From the NCBI RefSeq assembly GCF_003576645.1, contig NC_044920.1, positions 3,817,584 through 3,881,583 on the forward strand: a stretch of 64,000 nt of DNA. Direction: 5' to 3'. The notes under the pieces are model-generated. The model did no database searches. It saw nothing but the letters and a program-made list of their open reading frames with translations, and had not been told where the DNA came from. A program made the translations under genes and the position numbers. The DNA comes from Ipomoea triloba (taxonomy: Eukaryota; Streptophyta; Magnoliopsida; Solanales; Convolvulaceae). Position 1 is the stretch's first letter. Every line of letters starts with the position of its first letter. Of the stretch, positions 23,432-33,390 are shown in pieces.

Positions 23432-23725
23432 CATATAAATTTTTTACTTTGTATAAATTTAAGTGAAATTATTGGCAGAAAAAATTAAATATTTGTATCA
23501 GTACACAATTACTCCGTAATAGTTACATGAGGAAGTCAACAACTCAAACCATGAAAACAATGGATAGATGATAATGTCAAATGTAAAATATCTGAATAAA
23601 CACAAGTGCATGCCTTTGTAAGTACGTGTTTGTACTCATATTCTTACTACATACTTTAATTTAATGATTTCAGATAGGTATTAATGGCGTTAAATTTTTA
23701 TTAGTGGTTGGTTTGGGTTAAACCA

Positions 23726-23799
23726 AAACAGAAAAAGACAAATTACACAACCAAATCTTTGAGGACAGATGAAAGGCTTCATAGTTTGAATTTAGGAAA
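23726..23799. repeat. Direct repeat copy 2 (partner at 20852-20945)
   Basis: Near-identical to the segment upstream of the DIR10-like gene, including 'gaggacagatgaaaggcttc'. See the copy 1 entry. Confidence 0.8.
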
Positions 23800-24147
23800 T
23801 AATTTTAATGAAATTAATTATAACCTTTGTCACATGATATATCATATATGTAATTTTATGAGCTATACTTCTTAGTAATATTGCTCACAGATAAGTTATT
23901 TCACGAGTTATGTTTTTTAGTTTTATTTTCCACACACTAGTTTCATTATAACAAAATTTTACTATATATATAGTTTCATTTGACAATATACATATTTGTA
24001 ATGTGATACGCCATTAGTTTACGGTAATGACAAAAAAGAAAAGTAGTGTATTAGACCATGGTCCACTCAGTACTGTGTGGACCATGGGCCATCGTACAAC
24101 GGCATAAACCCATGCTAGTCCAATGAATACGTAAGTTGAACAATTAA

Positions 24148-24765
24148 TGAAGATTGTAATAGTTTAGAAATGTAAATTACAAAATTGTTCTTATATTGGC
24201 TAATAACGGGCTTCACAATTTAATGCAAAAGTGATAGTCATTTGAGGTATTCGTTGATGAATGAAGAATCAAAATCGTCACTTTATGAAAAATTAAAGGG
24301 TTCATAATATAGGTGATGATTTTTGTCCCCTTTTGTTTTCTCCACAATGTGGCAGTATATATTTATTAACATTTCTTTTTGATATCTCATATTTTCTACT
24401 TTCACCGGATTATATTCTGGATCTCATGAACCATGAATAAGATGGACCATTAACATAAGGTACATTTTTAATATATTAAAGATTCAATTTTAATACATTG
24501 AATATTCATTTCTTAAAAATACATTATTTATTTATATACTAAATTAGTACACAATAATGTACTTTTAATATATTAAAAATAAACATTTTCTCATCATCCA
24601 CAGTATAATATGCTTCTAAGGGTTTAGAAATGTAAGTTTTCAAAATTGTTCTTATATTGACTTACAGGCTTCACAATGTAATGCAAATGTGATAGTCTTT
24701 AATGTATTGGCCATTGAGGAATCAAAACTGTCACTTTATTAAAAATTAAATGGTTCATAATATTT
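24148..24765. repeat. Direct duplication, ~150-bp copies 470 bp apart
   Basis: 'gtttagaaatgtaa...aaaattgttcttatatt' then 'ggcttcacaat.taatgcaaa' and 'aaattaaa.ggttcataata' occur at 24162-24314 and again at 24628-24765. The copies differ by substitutions and small indels. They lie just 3' of the second dirigent gene. The 310 bp between them is AT-rich and without TIRs. Confidence 0.8.
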
Positions 24766-24844
24766 ACATTAACAAGGGAAGAAAAATATATATCTTTATA
24801 ATTATAGGGAGGAAAAATATAATGATTATGTTAATTAATTATTA

Positions 24845-25561
24845 TTAGCCTAAATAAACATTGAAATTGAGGATTTTGTAGGATCCATCGTCTCCACCCT
24901 CCGATGATGTAGACCCTGAAATGTCGAGAGGCTTCACCGTGGCATACCCATTAGCTCCATCGTACCTCCCTGTGCCGCCGATCACAGCCAAGTGCGATTC
25001 TTCCGCGTCATTCTTAAGCACTCCGAACAACCTCAACCCATCCTCATACTCTCCACTCCCCACAAACCTCGCCGTCATCGCCATCATGTGACTGCCGCCG
25101 TCCCCGGAGCTGGCGGCGACGTACACGCCCTCCGCTTTTCCGACGAGCGCCGAGGCGGCGGCGGAGGAGTAAACCTCCTCGTCGATCGCCACCACGGTGC
25201 CGAGCTCGAGCTCTCGGAGGGTGGCGGCGGCCGGGAACGACAGTGTGAGGCCGCCCAGGTCGAGCGTCGGAGGTTGCCGGACTCCGGCGGGTTGTGGGTT
25301 GTAGGGGATGCCGGCGACGACGGGAGGGAAATAGCCGCCGGCGAGTAAGGGTTTGGAGAAAGGCGGGAGATTGTCATTGGGGGCGGCGTTAGGGCGTGTT
25401 TGGGTGTGGATGTTGTGTGGCATGGAGAATGAGATTTGTTGGTGAGGGTGAAGGGCGTGTTTGGGATGATGGTCATCAAGATTTCTAGCTGAATCTGCTT
25501 CATTCATTAATGATGTGAAGAGGATGAAGAAGAAGAGATAGTGTAGTGTGGGAATTGGCAT
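24845..25561 (-). CDS. Dirigent-like protein, diverged
   Basis: A single exon encoding 238 aa. The signal peptide is at residues 1-24 (LFFFILFTSL core), followed by a His/Pro-rich linker. The C-terminal half is clearly dirigent: LELGTVVAIDEEVYS (118-132), ALVGKAEGVYVAASSGDG (138-155), MMAMTARFVG (159-168) and HLAVIGGTGRYDGANGYATV (190-209), ending YKILNFNVYLG. In place of the usual 'FFMHDILGG' first strand it has ISFSMPHNIHTQTRP (43-57), so the front of the barrel is diverged. The coding sequence is much GC-richer than its surroundings (e.g. 25080-25330), and a long overlapping reading frame is a shadow. Probably secreted; substrate unknown. Same orientation as the dirigent gene 4.2 kb away. 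Confidence 0.88.
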   Translation of the reverse strand: MPIPTLHYLFFFILFTSLMNEADSARNLDDHHPKHALHPHQQISFSMPHNIHTQTRPNAAPNDNLPPFSKPLLAGGYFPPVVAGIPYNPQPAGVRQPPTLDLGGLTLSFPAAATLRELELGTVVAIDEEVYSSAAASALVGKAEGVYVAASSGDGGSHMMAMTARFVGSGEYEDGLRLFGVLKNDAEESHLAVIGGTGRYDGANGYATVKPLDISGSTSSEGGDDGSYKILNFNVYLG

Positions 25562-25636
25562 GTTTGTTCGTTGAAATTAAGGATTTTAACATGCAACCTT
25601 AATTTCTTCAAATGTTAATTAGTTGGCTCTTCAATC

Positions 25637-25648
25637 TTTATATATAAG
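25637..25648 (-). promoter_or_regulatory. TATA box of the second dirigent gene
   Basis: On the minus strand 'cttatatataaa', about 76-87 bp upstream of the ATG at 25561. Confidence 0.6.
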
Positions 25649-26017
25649 AAGGGGCTATATTATATTGCATGCATGGGGAGATCGACATTATGAAGTGCTT
25701 CGTTGCATGGTACTTATAGTTGATATGATGAATTGGAGTTGGTTGGTACTATTGGAATGGTTGATTGTAATGTGTGGATTAAGAATTCATTATCAGCTAA
25801 CAAATCCACTTACCAATGCAAAACTTAATAATGTTGAGGATTTGTTGGGTTTGAATGTTATTACATAAAAGTGAGTTTACCTAGTATATATAAATCTGTA
25901 AATAGTGATTGTAACACTATGTCATTATATATATGGCAATACTTAAAAACAGTACTAATATTTTGAAAAATAAAATAAAAAATATTTAGCTACACTTAAT
26001 AACTAATACTATATATA

Positions 26018-26935
26018 GAGAGAAAATTGTCATTTTGGTCCACTGACTATAGAGGTCATCTTAATTGCAGTCCACGACTTTTCAAAAGTGTTAATTGCAT
26101 ACCCTGACTATTCAATTTTTGTCAATTTTGGTCACTCCGGCCAAATTACTGGTCAAATTCGCCGGAAAATTCAAAACCCTAAAATAATGAGGGTATTTTA
26201 GTCATTTCACACCCCTTTTCTTCTTCTCCGGCCAACCCATCTTTTTTTTTTCTTTTCTGGCGAACCAAAATTGCTTCTCCAGTAAGGGGAGAGTGGATTG
26301 GACTGATTCAACTGAGTACTAAGAGGAATTTATATTATTTTTGTTACGTTCTCACACGGCTGCCACAGAAGTGGGATTCACGTTTCCGTAAACGTCACGG
26401 ATTTCGAGCTGGACGCCCGCCGACGGAGCCAGGTTACCCATCTTGACCATGGTGGTGGCAAAGTCGAAGAGGAAAGCGCCGATGCGATTCACGATGCTGC
26501 ACGCAGATTTCGAGCTAGACATTGATCGACGAAGCCAGGGTGCCCATCTTGACCGTGGCGGTGGCGAAGTCAGAGAGGAAAGAGTCAGTGCGATTCACGA
26601 TGCTGCTCGCGGATTTCGAGCTGGACGTTGGCCAGGTTGCCAATTAGTTGAATCAGTCCAATCCACTATCCCCTTACCGAAGAAGTAATTTTGGTTCGCT
26701 GGAAAAGAAGAGAAAAAGATGGGTTGGCCGGAGAAGAAGAAAAGGGGTGTGAAATGACTAAAATACCATCATTATTTTAGGGTTTTGAATTTTCCGGTGA
26801 ATTTGACCGGTAATTTGGCCGGAGTGACCAAAATTGACAAAAATTGAATAGTCAGGGTATGCAATTAACACTTTGGAAAGTCGTGGACTGCAATTAAGAG
26901 GACCCCTATAGTCAGTTAACCAAAATGACAATTTG
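26018..26935. mobile_element. Long-TIR Mutator-like element (918 bp)
   Basis: Inverted repeats of about 230 bp: left 'attgtcattttggtccactg' to 'cggccaacccatctttt', right the reverse complement with modest divergence. A candidate 9-bp duplication CTATATATA lies at 26009-26017 and 26936-26944; because it is low-complexity it is only supportive. The core (26390-26640) holds two diverged copies of a ~115-bp GC-rich unit ('atttcgagct.gac' ... 'gcgattcacgatgctgc'). No transposase. Confidence 0.8.
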
Positions 26936-26944
<9 letters not shown>

Positions 26945-26967
<23 letters not shown>

Positions 26968-27340
26968 AAAAACATAATAAGTGTGAATGAAGGTTATACC
27001 ATTCATTTTTGTCTATTTTTTTCGTTAAGTTTTTTTTTTATACATTATGTTATAAAAGTTGTACTTTACAATATTTTAGACAAATATACCCCTACCGTTA
27101 TAACTTCCGTTATCTTTTCCACTATTGTTACCATGCACATGCATTCACCATATATTTTCTTATTTTCTTCAATAATAATAGTATATACACATTATATATT
27201 GGAGTTATATGTTAATTATTTCGTAAAATATAAATATAAAATTTATAAAAATATTTTACATTATTATTATTATTTACAATAATTTAAATATCTAAAAACT
27301 AAATAAATTTAAAATTTTAATATAAAATATTAATATTTGG
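26945..27340. other. AT-rich DNA, possible Helitron body
   Basis: Begins with a (TG)n run. No coding content. It lies just left of a Helitron-like 3' end and may belong to that element; the 5' end could not be placed. Confidence 0.4.
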
Positions 27341-27351
27341 CACCTATTTTT

Positions 27352-27377
27352 TGTGCATTGCGCATAAAAAGAACTAG
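27352..27377 (+). mobile_element. Helitron-like 3' terminus
   Basis: A short hairpin 'tgtgcattgcgca' stands 9 bases before CTAG, which is followed by T. A GC-rich hairpin just ahead of a CTRR end inserted before T is the Helitron 3' signature. The matching 5' TC end upstream was not identified. Confidence 0.5.
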
Positions 27378-27420
27378 TATGTATGTATGTATGTGTATAT
27401 GTATATATATATATATATAT

Positions 27421-28120
27421 ATAGGATCATGTTTAAATGAGAACAGTGTGCCTAGGGGAGAACACAGAACGCATGACGTTTGTCCACGTATCCAGATCTA
27501 ACGGATGAAAACACTGATTTAAAAAAATGTGGTGTCATTTTCGTAATATAAATAATTGAACATCGAAGTGCAAGTAACAGTTTCATATAGTGCACCTAAG
27601 TACAAGTAAAATGTATTATAAGTGTAAGTAAATTGTATTACAAGTGCAAGTAAAATGTACACTGAGAATCAATACTAAGTGAACCTAACGTTATAACTAG
27701 CTAGTTGCATGCCACTGCGTCGTTTTTTAAAAATTGCATCTGATTCTTCGTTGATTTGAACACGTGAACGACCGTGAATGGTTCTTATTTCTCTCCTGGG
27801 CGTCCGTTCGCATTAGAACGTGTTCCTACGTGTTGCACGCCGCCTTGCCGACACCCTCGACGCTACTCCGACCAGTGTCGGGTCGAACGCTCCAGGAGTG
27901 CGATGCCGCTCTAATGCCCCAGCATGGCCGGAGTGTGCGACAGCACCAGCGGAGCCCGACGACGCCGATCAAAACGATCGGCCAGACACCCTGTTCTTCG
28001 AACGTCGACTACCATTGGACCTAGCGGTGAGTCGCGACCAGCCGGAGAACCACGGGACCTAAACACTACGACTCCCTGTCGCAGTAACCAGCCGAAATGG
28101 TGAAAAGGGACCCTAACAAA

Positions 28121-28179
<59 letters not shown>

Positions 28180-28308
28180 GTTGTCGCCCACACGCGACCC
28201 CCCAACACACCTCATTATGAGCGTTGATTCTCCAAAATTGCACTGCTAAAATGAATGCACAGGGTGCACACGAAAGGGAGAAGTTCACATATGAACTTAA
28301 TTAATTAA

Positions 28309-28310
<2 letters not shown>
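27421..28310. mobile_element. Unclassified element with GC-rich core and 21-bp minisatellite
   Basis: Bounded on both sides by (TA)n. It starts 'aggatcatgtttaaatgaga'. 27570-27665 holds about four copies of 'gtgcaagtaaaatgtatta'. 27770-28090 is an abrupt GC-rich island with short open frames that show no recognisable domain. A (AAT)n run lies at 28115-28180. The layout (AT-rich ends, short tandem repeat near the left, phrases about 'gagaac') parallels the next element at 28352, suggesting a shared family. Confidence 0.4.
28115..28180. repeat. (AAT)n microsatellite
   Basis: About 21 AAT triplets. Confidence 0.95.

Positions 28311-28354
<44 letters not shown>
28311..28354. repeat. (TA)n microsatellite
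   Basis: About 21 TA dinucleotides separating two elements. Confidence 0.95.
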
Positions 28355-28356
<2 letters not shown>

Positions 28357-28977
28357 ATCAAATGCGGAGGGGTATCCAGGTGAAATGTGAGGGTGGATGA
28401 TATATAGACGTTGATTTTGTACGTCAAAATCAACCGTCTAGATTGAACAATGTTTAAAAAATGCAGTGACATTTTTGTCATTTTGTGTATTGTTGAAACT
28501 TAAGGTGCGTATTTTCTGTGCTTAAAGTACGTCATTTTAATACTTAAGGTGCGTCATTTTAACACTTAAACTTAAAGTGCATCAGTTTTACACTTGCATG
28601 ATAACTTAAGGTGCGCAATTATTGAAACTTAAGGTGCGTCATTTGATCTGAAGCTTAAAGTGCGTCTTTTCAAAGCTTAAGGTGTGTCCTTTTAACACTT
28701 AAGGTGCACCATTTTAACACTTAAGGTGCGCCAGTTTTAACACTTAAGGTGCGTTATTTTAACACTTAAAGTGCATCATTCTAACACTTAAGGTGCGTCT
28801 TTGTAACACTTAAGGTGCGCCATTTTTACACTTAACTTCTGCCAGCTTCCATCCAGGACGCGCATATTTTTTTTAAAAAAAAATTCATTGATTTAAGTCA
28901 TTGATCTAGATTTATCAACAGTTCAGATATCATCGCATGTTTCACCTAGGACTTCATTCGCACTAGATCTCATCCCT
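28352..28977. mobile_element. TIR element with 22-bp minisatellite core
   Basis: The left end 'gatcaaatgcggaggggtat' with 'ccaggtgaaatgtg' pairs imperfectly with the complement of the right end ('catgtttcacctagga', 'cgcactagatctcat'). TATATA flanks both sides, which may be target duplication or just local sequence. The core (28495-28845) contains about 14 copies of 'aacacttaaggtgcgtcatt' at 20-23-bp spacing. No coding capacity. Confidence 0.6.
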
Positions 28978-29004
28978 ATATATAAATGATCAAAGTCCAG
29001 CACC

Positions 29005-29319
29005 CAACATCTAAAAAATGTGTGACATGCAGTATAAGAAAATGAAGTTACACCTTCGCTATTAGCTATAACTTTTAGTGTAAGTGGTAAACTTTTGATC
29101 CTAACAATATATATAGCCGCGATGGCAGTTATAAAACTGTGGCTAAAAGTAAAAGTAGTCAATAATTTTTACAGTTGTATAAAATTACCACTAAATTCTT
29201 TGCAACACACTATTTAGTTACCGTTGGAGAAGACACTATTTAGTTACCGTTGGAGAAGTATTGACAAATAGTTTTGTGGCGATTACAAATTGTTGGTAAA
29301 TGACATTTTTGGTGTAGTG
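29005..29319. mobile_element. CACTA-like right end
   Basis: The sequence ends 'gacatttttggtgtagtg', whose complement CACTACACCAAAAA is a typical CACTA terminus. Sub-terminal phrases 'agttataaaactgtggcta' and 'acagttgtataaaattacca' are repeated and inverted. A matching left terminus was not found, so this may be a fragment. Confidence 0.5.
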
Positions 29320-29405
29320 GGTGCATTACACGATGAGTTTTACTTATAAAAAAGGCAGACAACTTGGTTCCATTAAGGCATCTAAAATGGGATATTTTTT
29401 TTTTT

Positions 29406-29522
29406 GGTAAATTCACGGGGTCTTTCTCCGTCCGGTCCGCTTGTGGAAATCGAACCCGGGTTCTCCCAAAATTCCTCCTCACAAAGAGAGTTCATTTGCC
29501 ACTTGAGCTATCCCATTGGGTT
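29406..29522 (-). mobile_element. SINE (tRNA-derived)
   Basis: On the minus strand it begins 'aacccaatgggatagctcaa' (A box), then 'gaacccgggttcgatttcc' (B box), and ends 'gtgaatttaccaaaaaaaa'. Same family as the SINE at 5440-5675, without its internal duplication. Target duplication not clear. Confidence 0.8.
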
Positions 29523-29524
29523 AA

Positions 29525-29986
29525 TTAGTAGGTTGATTAGCAGCAGCTTTAATGCGTTATTATTATGCTAATTCCTTAAATCAATAAATTGTTATGTGTA
29601 TTTATTCCCAAATCCAAGTAAAGTGATGATGTTAATTCCTTAATTATTATGCTAATTAAGCGGGATTAGCGAGTAAATTAAAGTTATATATTCCTTAAAT
29701 TAATAAATTGTTATGTGCGTTTATTCCCAATCTAAGTAAAGTGATGATGATAGGCAATAATTGCTGTATATTATATCACATCATCTAATAATTATGAGTA
29801 TTTTTTAATTTTTTAATTAAATAATTACTTAAATATAATATATCACATCAAACAAAAATATTACTGTTTAAATACATAGAGTTTCAATTTTTATCTTCCT
29901 CACACATTTTGTTTGTGTGAACTCTCCTGTATGTGCTTTGAAATCAGCAATTCACTTTCATCAAAAGCTTTAATTTGCATCATTTA
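29525..29986. other. AT-rich intergenic DNA
   Basis: No gene seen. 'ccttaaatcaataaattgtt' with 'atgtgtatttattcccaa' recurs about 115 bp later (29574 and 29693), a short direct duplication. Confidence 0.55.
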
Positions 29987-30998
29987 GAGCATCCATTGTA
30001 GGGTTTTTGAGGGTTATTGGAATAGTAAAGAGTGAGCTGGATAAAAGAGAAAGGAGAGCCCTAATGCTGCCTCCCTTTTCTCTCTAAAATCAAACGCCTT
30101 TTTCTGTTGCTCAACTGCAGCTTCCACCGCCGGCCTTCGGCCGGAGCTCTAATGGAGCTTTGAGCCGACGGTTTTGGTCACCTTCTACGTTTGCTCTCGC
30201 TCTTCTTCCGCCCCGACCACCGTCGCAGCTCCGTCCGCCTCCGACCACGCCACAGATCTTCTTCTTCCGTTTTCTTTCCCTTTGAATAAAATAATAGTAG
30301 GTAGGTATTAGGGTTTGTGTTGGTAGTCTTGAACTCCCAACTCTACTTTGACTTTACCCACTTTTTATTTTCTCTATTATTGTGTTTTCCTCTCGTTACT
30401 TTCGCGAGCATTTTTCCTCTCGTTACTTTCACGAGCTTTTCATTTTCATTAGCATAAATCGTTTAGTTTGATTTTGGCAAGTGTTGATCTTATCCTGGGT
30501 GAGCAAAAAAGAATGATGACGAAGACCCAGATCTTTGATGAAGCTTTAAGTTCCCTGAAGGGACATAGCTTCCTAGTTATGAAACAGTCTGCGCTTCAAG
30601 TTTTCTATAGCATAGTTAGAAAAGTTGTTTCTATGTCTGACTGTAAGAGATGGTTTACCATTTCATTGATCGTTGATGTAAACGTTTTATGTTATGAATT
30701 AATGGAATAGCTACGTTTACCTTAAAAAAAAAAAAGAGAAAGGAGAGAGAGAAGGGCAAGAATCATCTGCAAAATCAAAGTTATTGGAACAGTATCCAAA
30801 GTAACAACAGAGCACTGTTGTGCACGTTTTGCGCACAGCCGCGCCCACTCGGGCGCATGCAGTGCAGCGCGCTTGACAAAGCTATTTTTTAATCATATTT
30901 GTTTTATTTTTTTCCTCCCCTCCCATTTTCTCTTTCCTAATCACACTTACAAAAACTCTTTAAAAACCGCAAAAAGAACCTCATTAATAAGGATGCTC
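29987..30998. mobile_element. Harbinger/Tourist-like element, host of a nested LINE
   Basis: Ends 'gagcatccattgtagggttt' and, inverted on the right, 'gagcatccttattaatgagg', each flanked by TTA (29984-29986 and 30999-31001). The 3-bp TTA target fits PIF/Harbinger. Removing the LINE at 30059-30734 leaves a MITE-sized element of about 320 bp. Related right-end sequence ('aaaaactcttcaaaaacc') occurs near 54300. Confidence 0.75.
30059..30734 (+). mobile_element. Short LINE copy with internal deletion
   Basis: A 13-bp target duplication, AGAGAAAGGAGAG, flanks it (30046-30058 and 30735-30747), and an A-run lies immediately before the right copy. The 5' part is GC-rich, Pro/Arg-codon-like leader sequence. 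The 3' part ('tggtttaccatttcattgat' ... 'aatggaatagctacgttta') is a typical plant LINE tail. No RT or RNase H remains. At 676 bp it is either 5'-UTR joined to 3' end by deletion or a LINE-mobilised chimera. Confidence 0.75.
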
Positions 30999-31001
30999 TT
31001 A

Positions 31002-32157
31002 AGCCTCCTATGGTTGACCATCATTGAATTTCCATGTAGTTACATATTCTAAAATTACATTGATAAGCTAATCTTGTATTGTGCATATATTACAATAATG
31101 TGGACGTTTTTAAGTGGATGTGACAACACAATACACAAATGCACTTAAATAAAACAACATAACAACAACGAAGCACATGCCCAAAAGATGGTAAAATATT
31201 CGAACACGTGCAAGTCATCCAATGTAGAATACACTAAATGGTCACGTGATGCACACAACTGCAAACAACTTATACATGCACAACGCAAGTGCACACACGA
31301 GTAATAGTATGCAACTATGCATTAGTCCGAAGCATACCAAAGTGCACACGATAGAGCATAAAAGTATACACACCACACTATCGTTAAAGCATTCCAAAAT
31401 GCACACGATATAGCATAAAAGTTCACGCACCGCACTACCATCGACTTGATGACGTACAAAACAAATCAAAGTCAACTATTGAACTAAGTACGAATGAAAA
31501 AACTCCGAAAGTAAATAAATAATACAAGCATAACATATAAATTGAATATTCTACCATGAAGAATCTTATTCTATCATAAATACATTTGTAAAATCAAGCA
31601 TAACATCCTAATCAAATTCTATCCCTAATTAAATCCACTGTATATTCTCGATTTTGCCCTTATTAATTCTGATTTCATTAATCCAGCCATATATTTTCGA
31701 ATCAATCACATCCACTCAAATCTTTGCATTCAGTGGATATGATATGTTCTAACTAGGGGTGGGCATTTCGATTTTTGGTTCAGTATTTCCGGGTTCGATT
31801 TGGTTTGGTTTTTTTTTTTCGATTTTGAAAAAATGAAACCATTCAGTTTCAAATTTTAGTTTGATTTAGTTTCGGTTCGACGTGAATCAGTTTGATTTTG
31901 GATAAGATTTGGTTCGGGTTGAAGACTCACACATTCCTTAGTTCTCTTGAGCATGTAACTATTTATTTATTTTCAGTAATAATTTAAATTAAAAAAAAAA
32001 ACTAGACAACAAGTCTACAATGGATATTTTCATCCGCAAATGCATTATCAAACGATTTCAAATGTACCATTGTAATTTCAGACATTGACATTATGACATA
32101 CCTTATTAGTCTATATGTTCTCACGGAATTAGTAGTACTCATCTATATATAATCTTT
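31002..32157. other. Intergenic DNA with a hAT-like tip
   Basis: 31240-31440 has a loosely repeated 'aagcat.ccaaa.tgcacacgata' phrase. At 31755 'ctaggggtgggcatttcg' is the usual left tip of a plant hAT family, followed by 'ggtttggtttttttttttcg'; no right tip was found. No gene. Confidence 0.5.
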
Positions 32158-32536
32158 GGCAAAAATTTGTGTGAGACCGTCTCACATGTCTCAATCCGTG
32201 AGACCGATATGATCTTTGATTAATGAGGTCAAAGATACTGTAGACACAGAGAATTTGAAGCCGACAAATGACTGATTCGTATGTTCTGGACTTCATTTTG
32301 ATGAAATTGAGCTGATTATTGATTTATTTGGATTAATTAAATTGGTCCAATTGGCCGAATTAAATTGAAGAGTGATGGACTCAAATTATGTCAATTGGGC
32401 TTGTTAAATGAAGCCAACAAATAATGAGTATGGATTGATCCATATGTGGCCCAACAAGAAAATATTTAAATTAATTATTTAATTTGAATATGTGATAAGA
32501 TATTCATATATTTAAATTATTTATTTAATTTAAATA

Positions 32537-33233
32537 GGAATAAGGGTCAAATAGGTCATCCAACTACACATAACAATGCAATTAGGTCACTGAACCTAAA
32601 AAACTACAATCAAGTCTTTAAACTAACCTATTTCATACAATTTGTCCAATTTGCAAGTTTCTAACAAGTCACTCAAAATTTAAATTACTTAAAAAAAACT
32701 TAAAATTAATTATTTAAAATTAAATTTTAAAAAAAAACGTCTCTAGCCTGAGGCGAAGAAGGTTTCTTCGTCTCTGGCCGGAGACGAAGAGACGAAGAAA
32801 CTTCATCTCCATGGCTAGAGATGAAGAGTTTCTTCGTCTCTGGCCATGGAGACGAGGAATGGAGACGAAGAAACTCGTCTCTGGCCATGGAGACGAGGAA
32901 TGGAGACGAAGAAACATTCCTCATCTCAATGGCAGGAGACGAATAGTTTCTTCGTCTCGTCTCCGGCCATGGAGACGAAGGTTTCTTCGTCTCCGGAAAA
33001 AACCTTCTTTATCTCTGGTTAGAGACGTTTTTTTTTTTTAATTTTAATTGTAAATCATTATTTTTAAGTTTTTTATTTAAAAAATAATAATTTTTAAGTT
33101 TTTTATTTAAAAATATGTAAATTGGACAAATTTCATGAAATAGGTTAGTTTAGCGACCTAATTATAATTTTTTAGATTTAGTGGCCTAATTACATTATTG
33201 TGTGCAGTTGGATGACCTATTTAACCCTTATTC
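32537..33233. mobile_element. Nested long-TIR Mutator-like element (697 bp)
   Basis: Ends 'gaataagggtcaaataggtc' left and, inverted, 'gaataagggttaaataggtc' right, with inverted similarity over about 150 bp. The 10-bp AATTTAAATA flanks it on both sides (32527-32536 and 33234-33243). The core (32740-33025) is a minisatellite based on 'ggccatggagacgaagaaac'. The terminal sequence is the same type as the element starting at 63518. Confidence 0.85.
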
Positions 33234-33382
33234 AATTTAAATATGTGATAAGATCATCAATTTGGATTTAATTATGGCTAGATATATTTTGGATAAATAT
33301 TCCCATTATCCTAAATATTAATTGATAATAAGGATAATATTGAAAAGTTTGAATTCTAACTAAAGTCTCTCATATTCTCCCT

Positions 33383-33390
33383 TATAAATA
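33383..33390 (+). promoter_or_regulatory. TATA box in left arm of the foldback element
   Basis: TATAAATA followed by 'gagccctcc'. A mirror copy lies at 34057-34064 on the minus strand, so transcription from both would converge on the spacer. Promoter activity is inferred. Confidence 0.5.

Noticed and set aside
25084..25503. 139-codon minus frame and 118-codon plus frame over the second dirigent gene
   Set aside because: Overlapping shadow frames in GC-rich coding sequence; the 238-aa frame alone has the signal peptide and dirigent motifs.
27911..28288. 125-codon minus frame including poly-Ile
   Set aside because: Translates the (AAT)n tract and GC-rich island; no domain.
30468..30710. 80-codon frame beginning MILASVDLIL
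   Set aside because: Lies in the LINE-derived insert with its own A tail and target duplication; no domain support.
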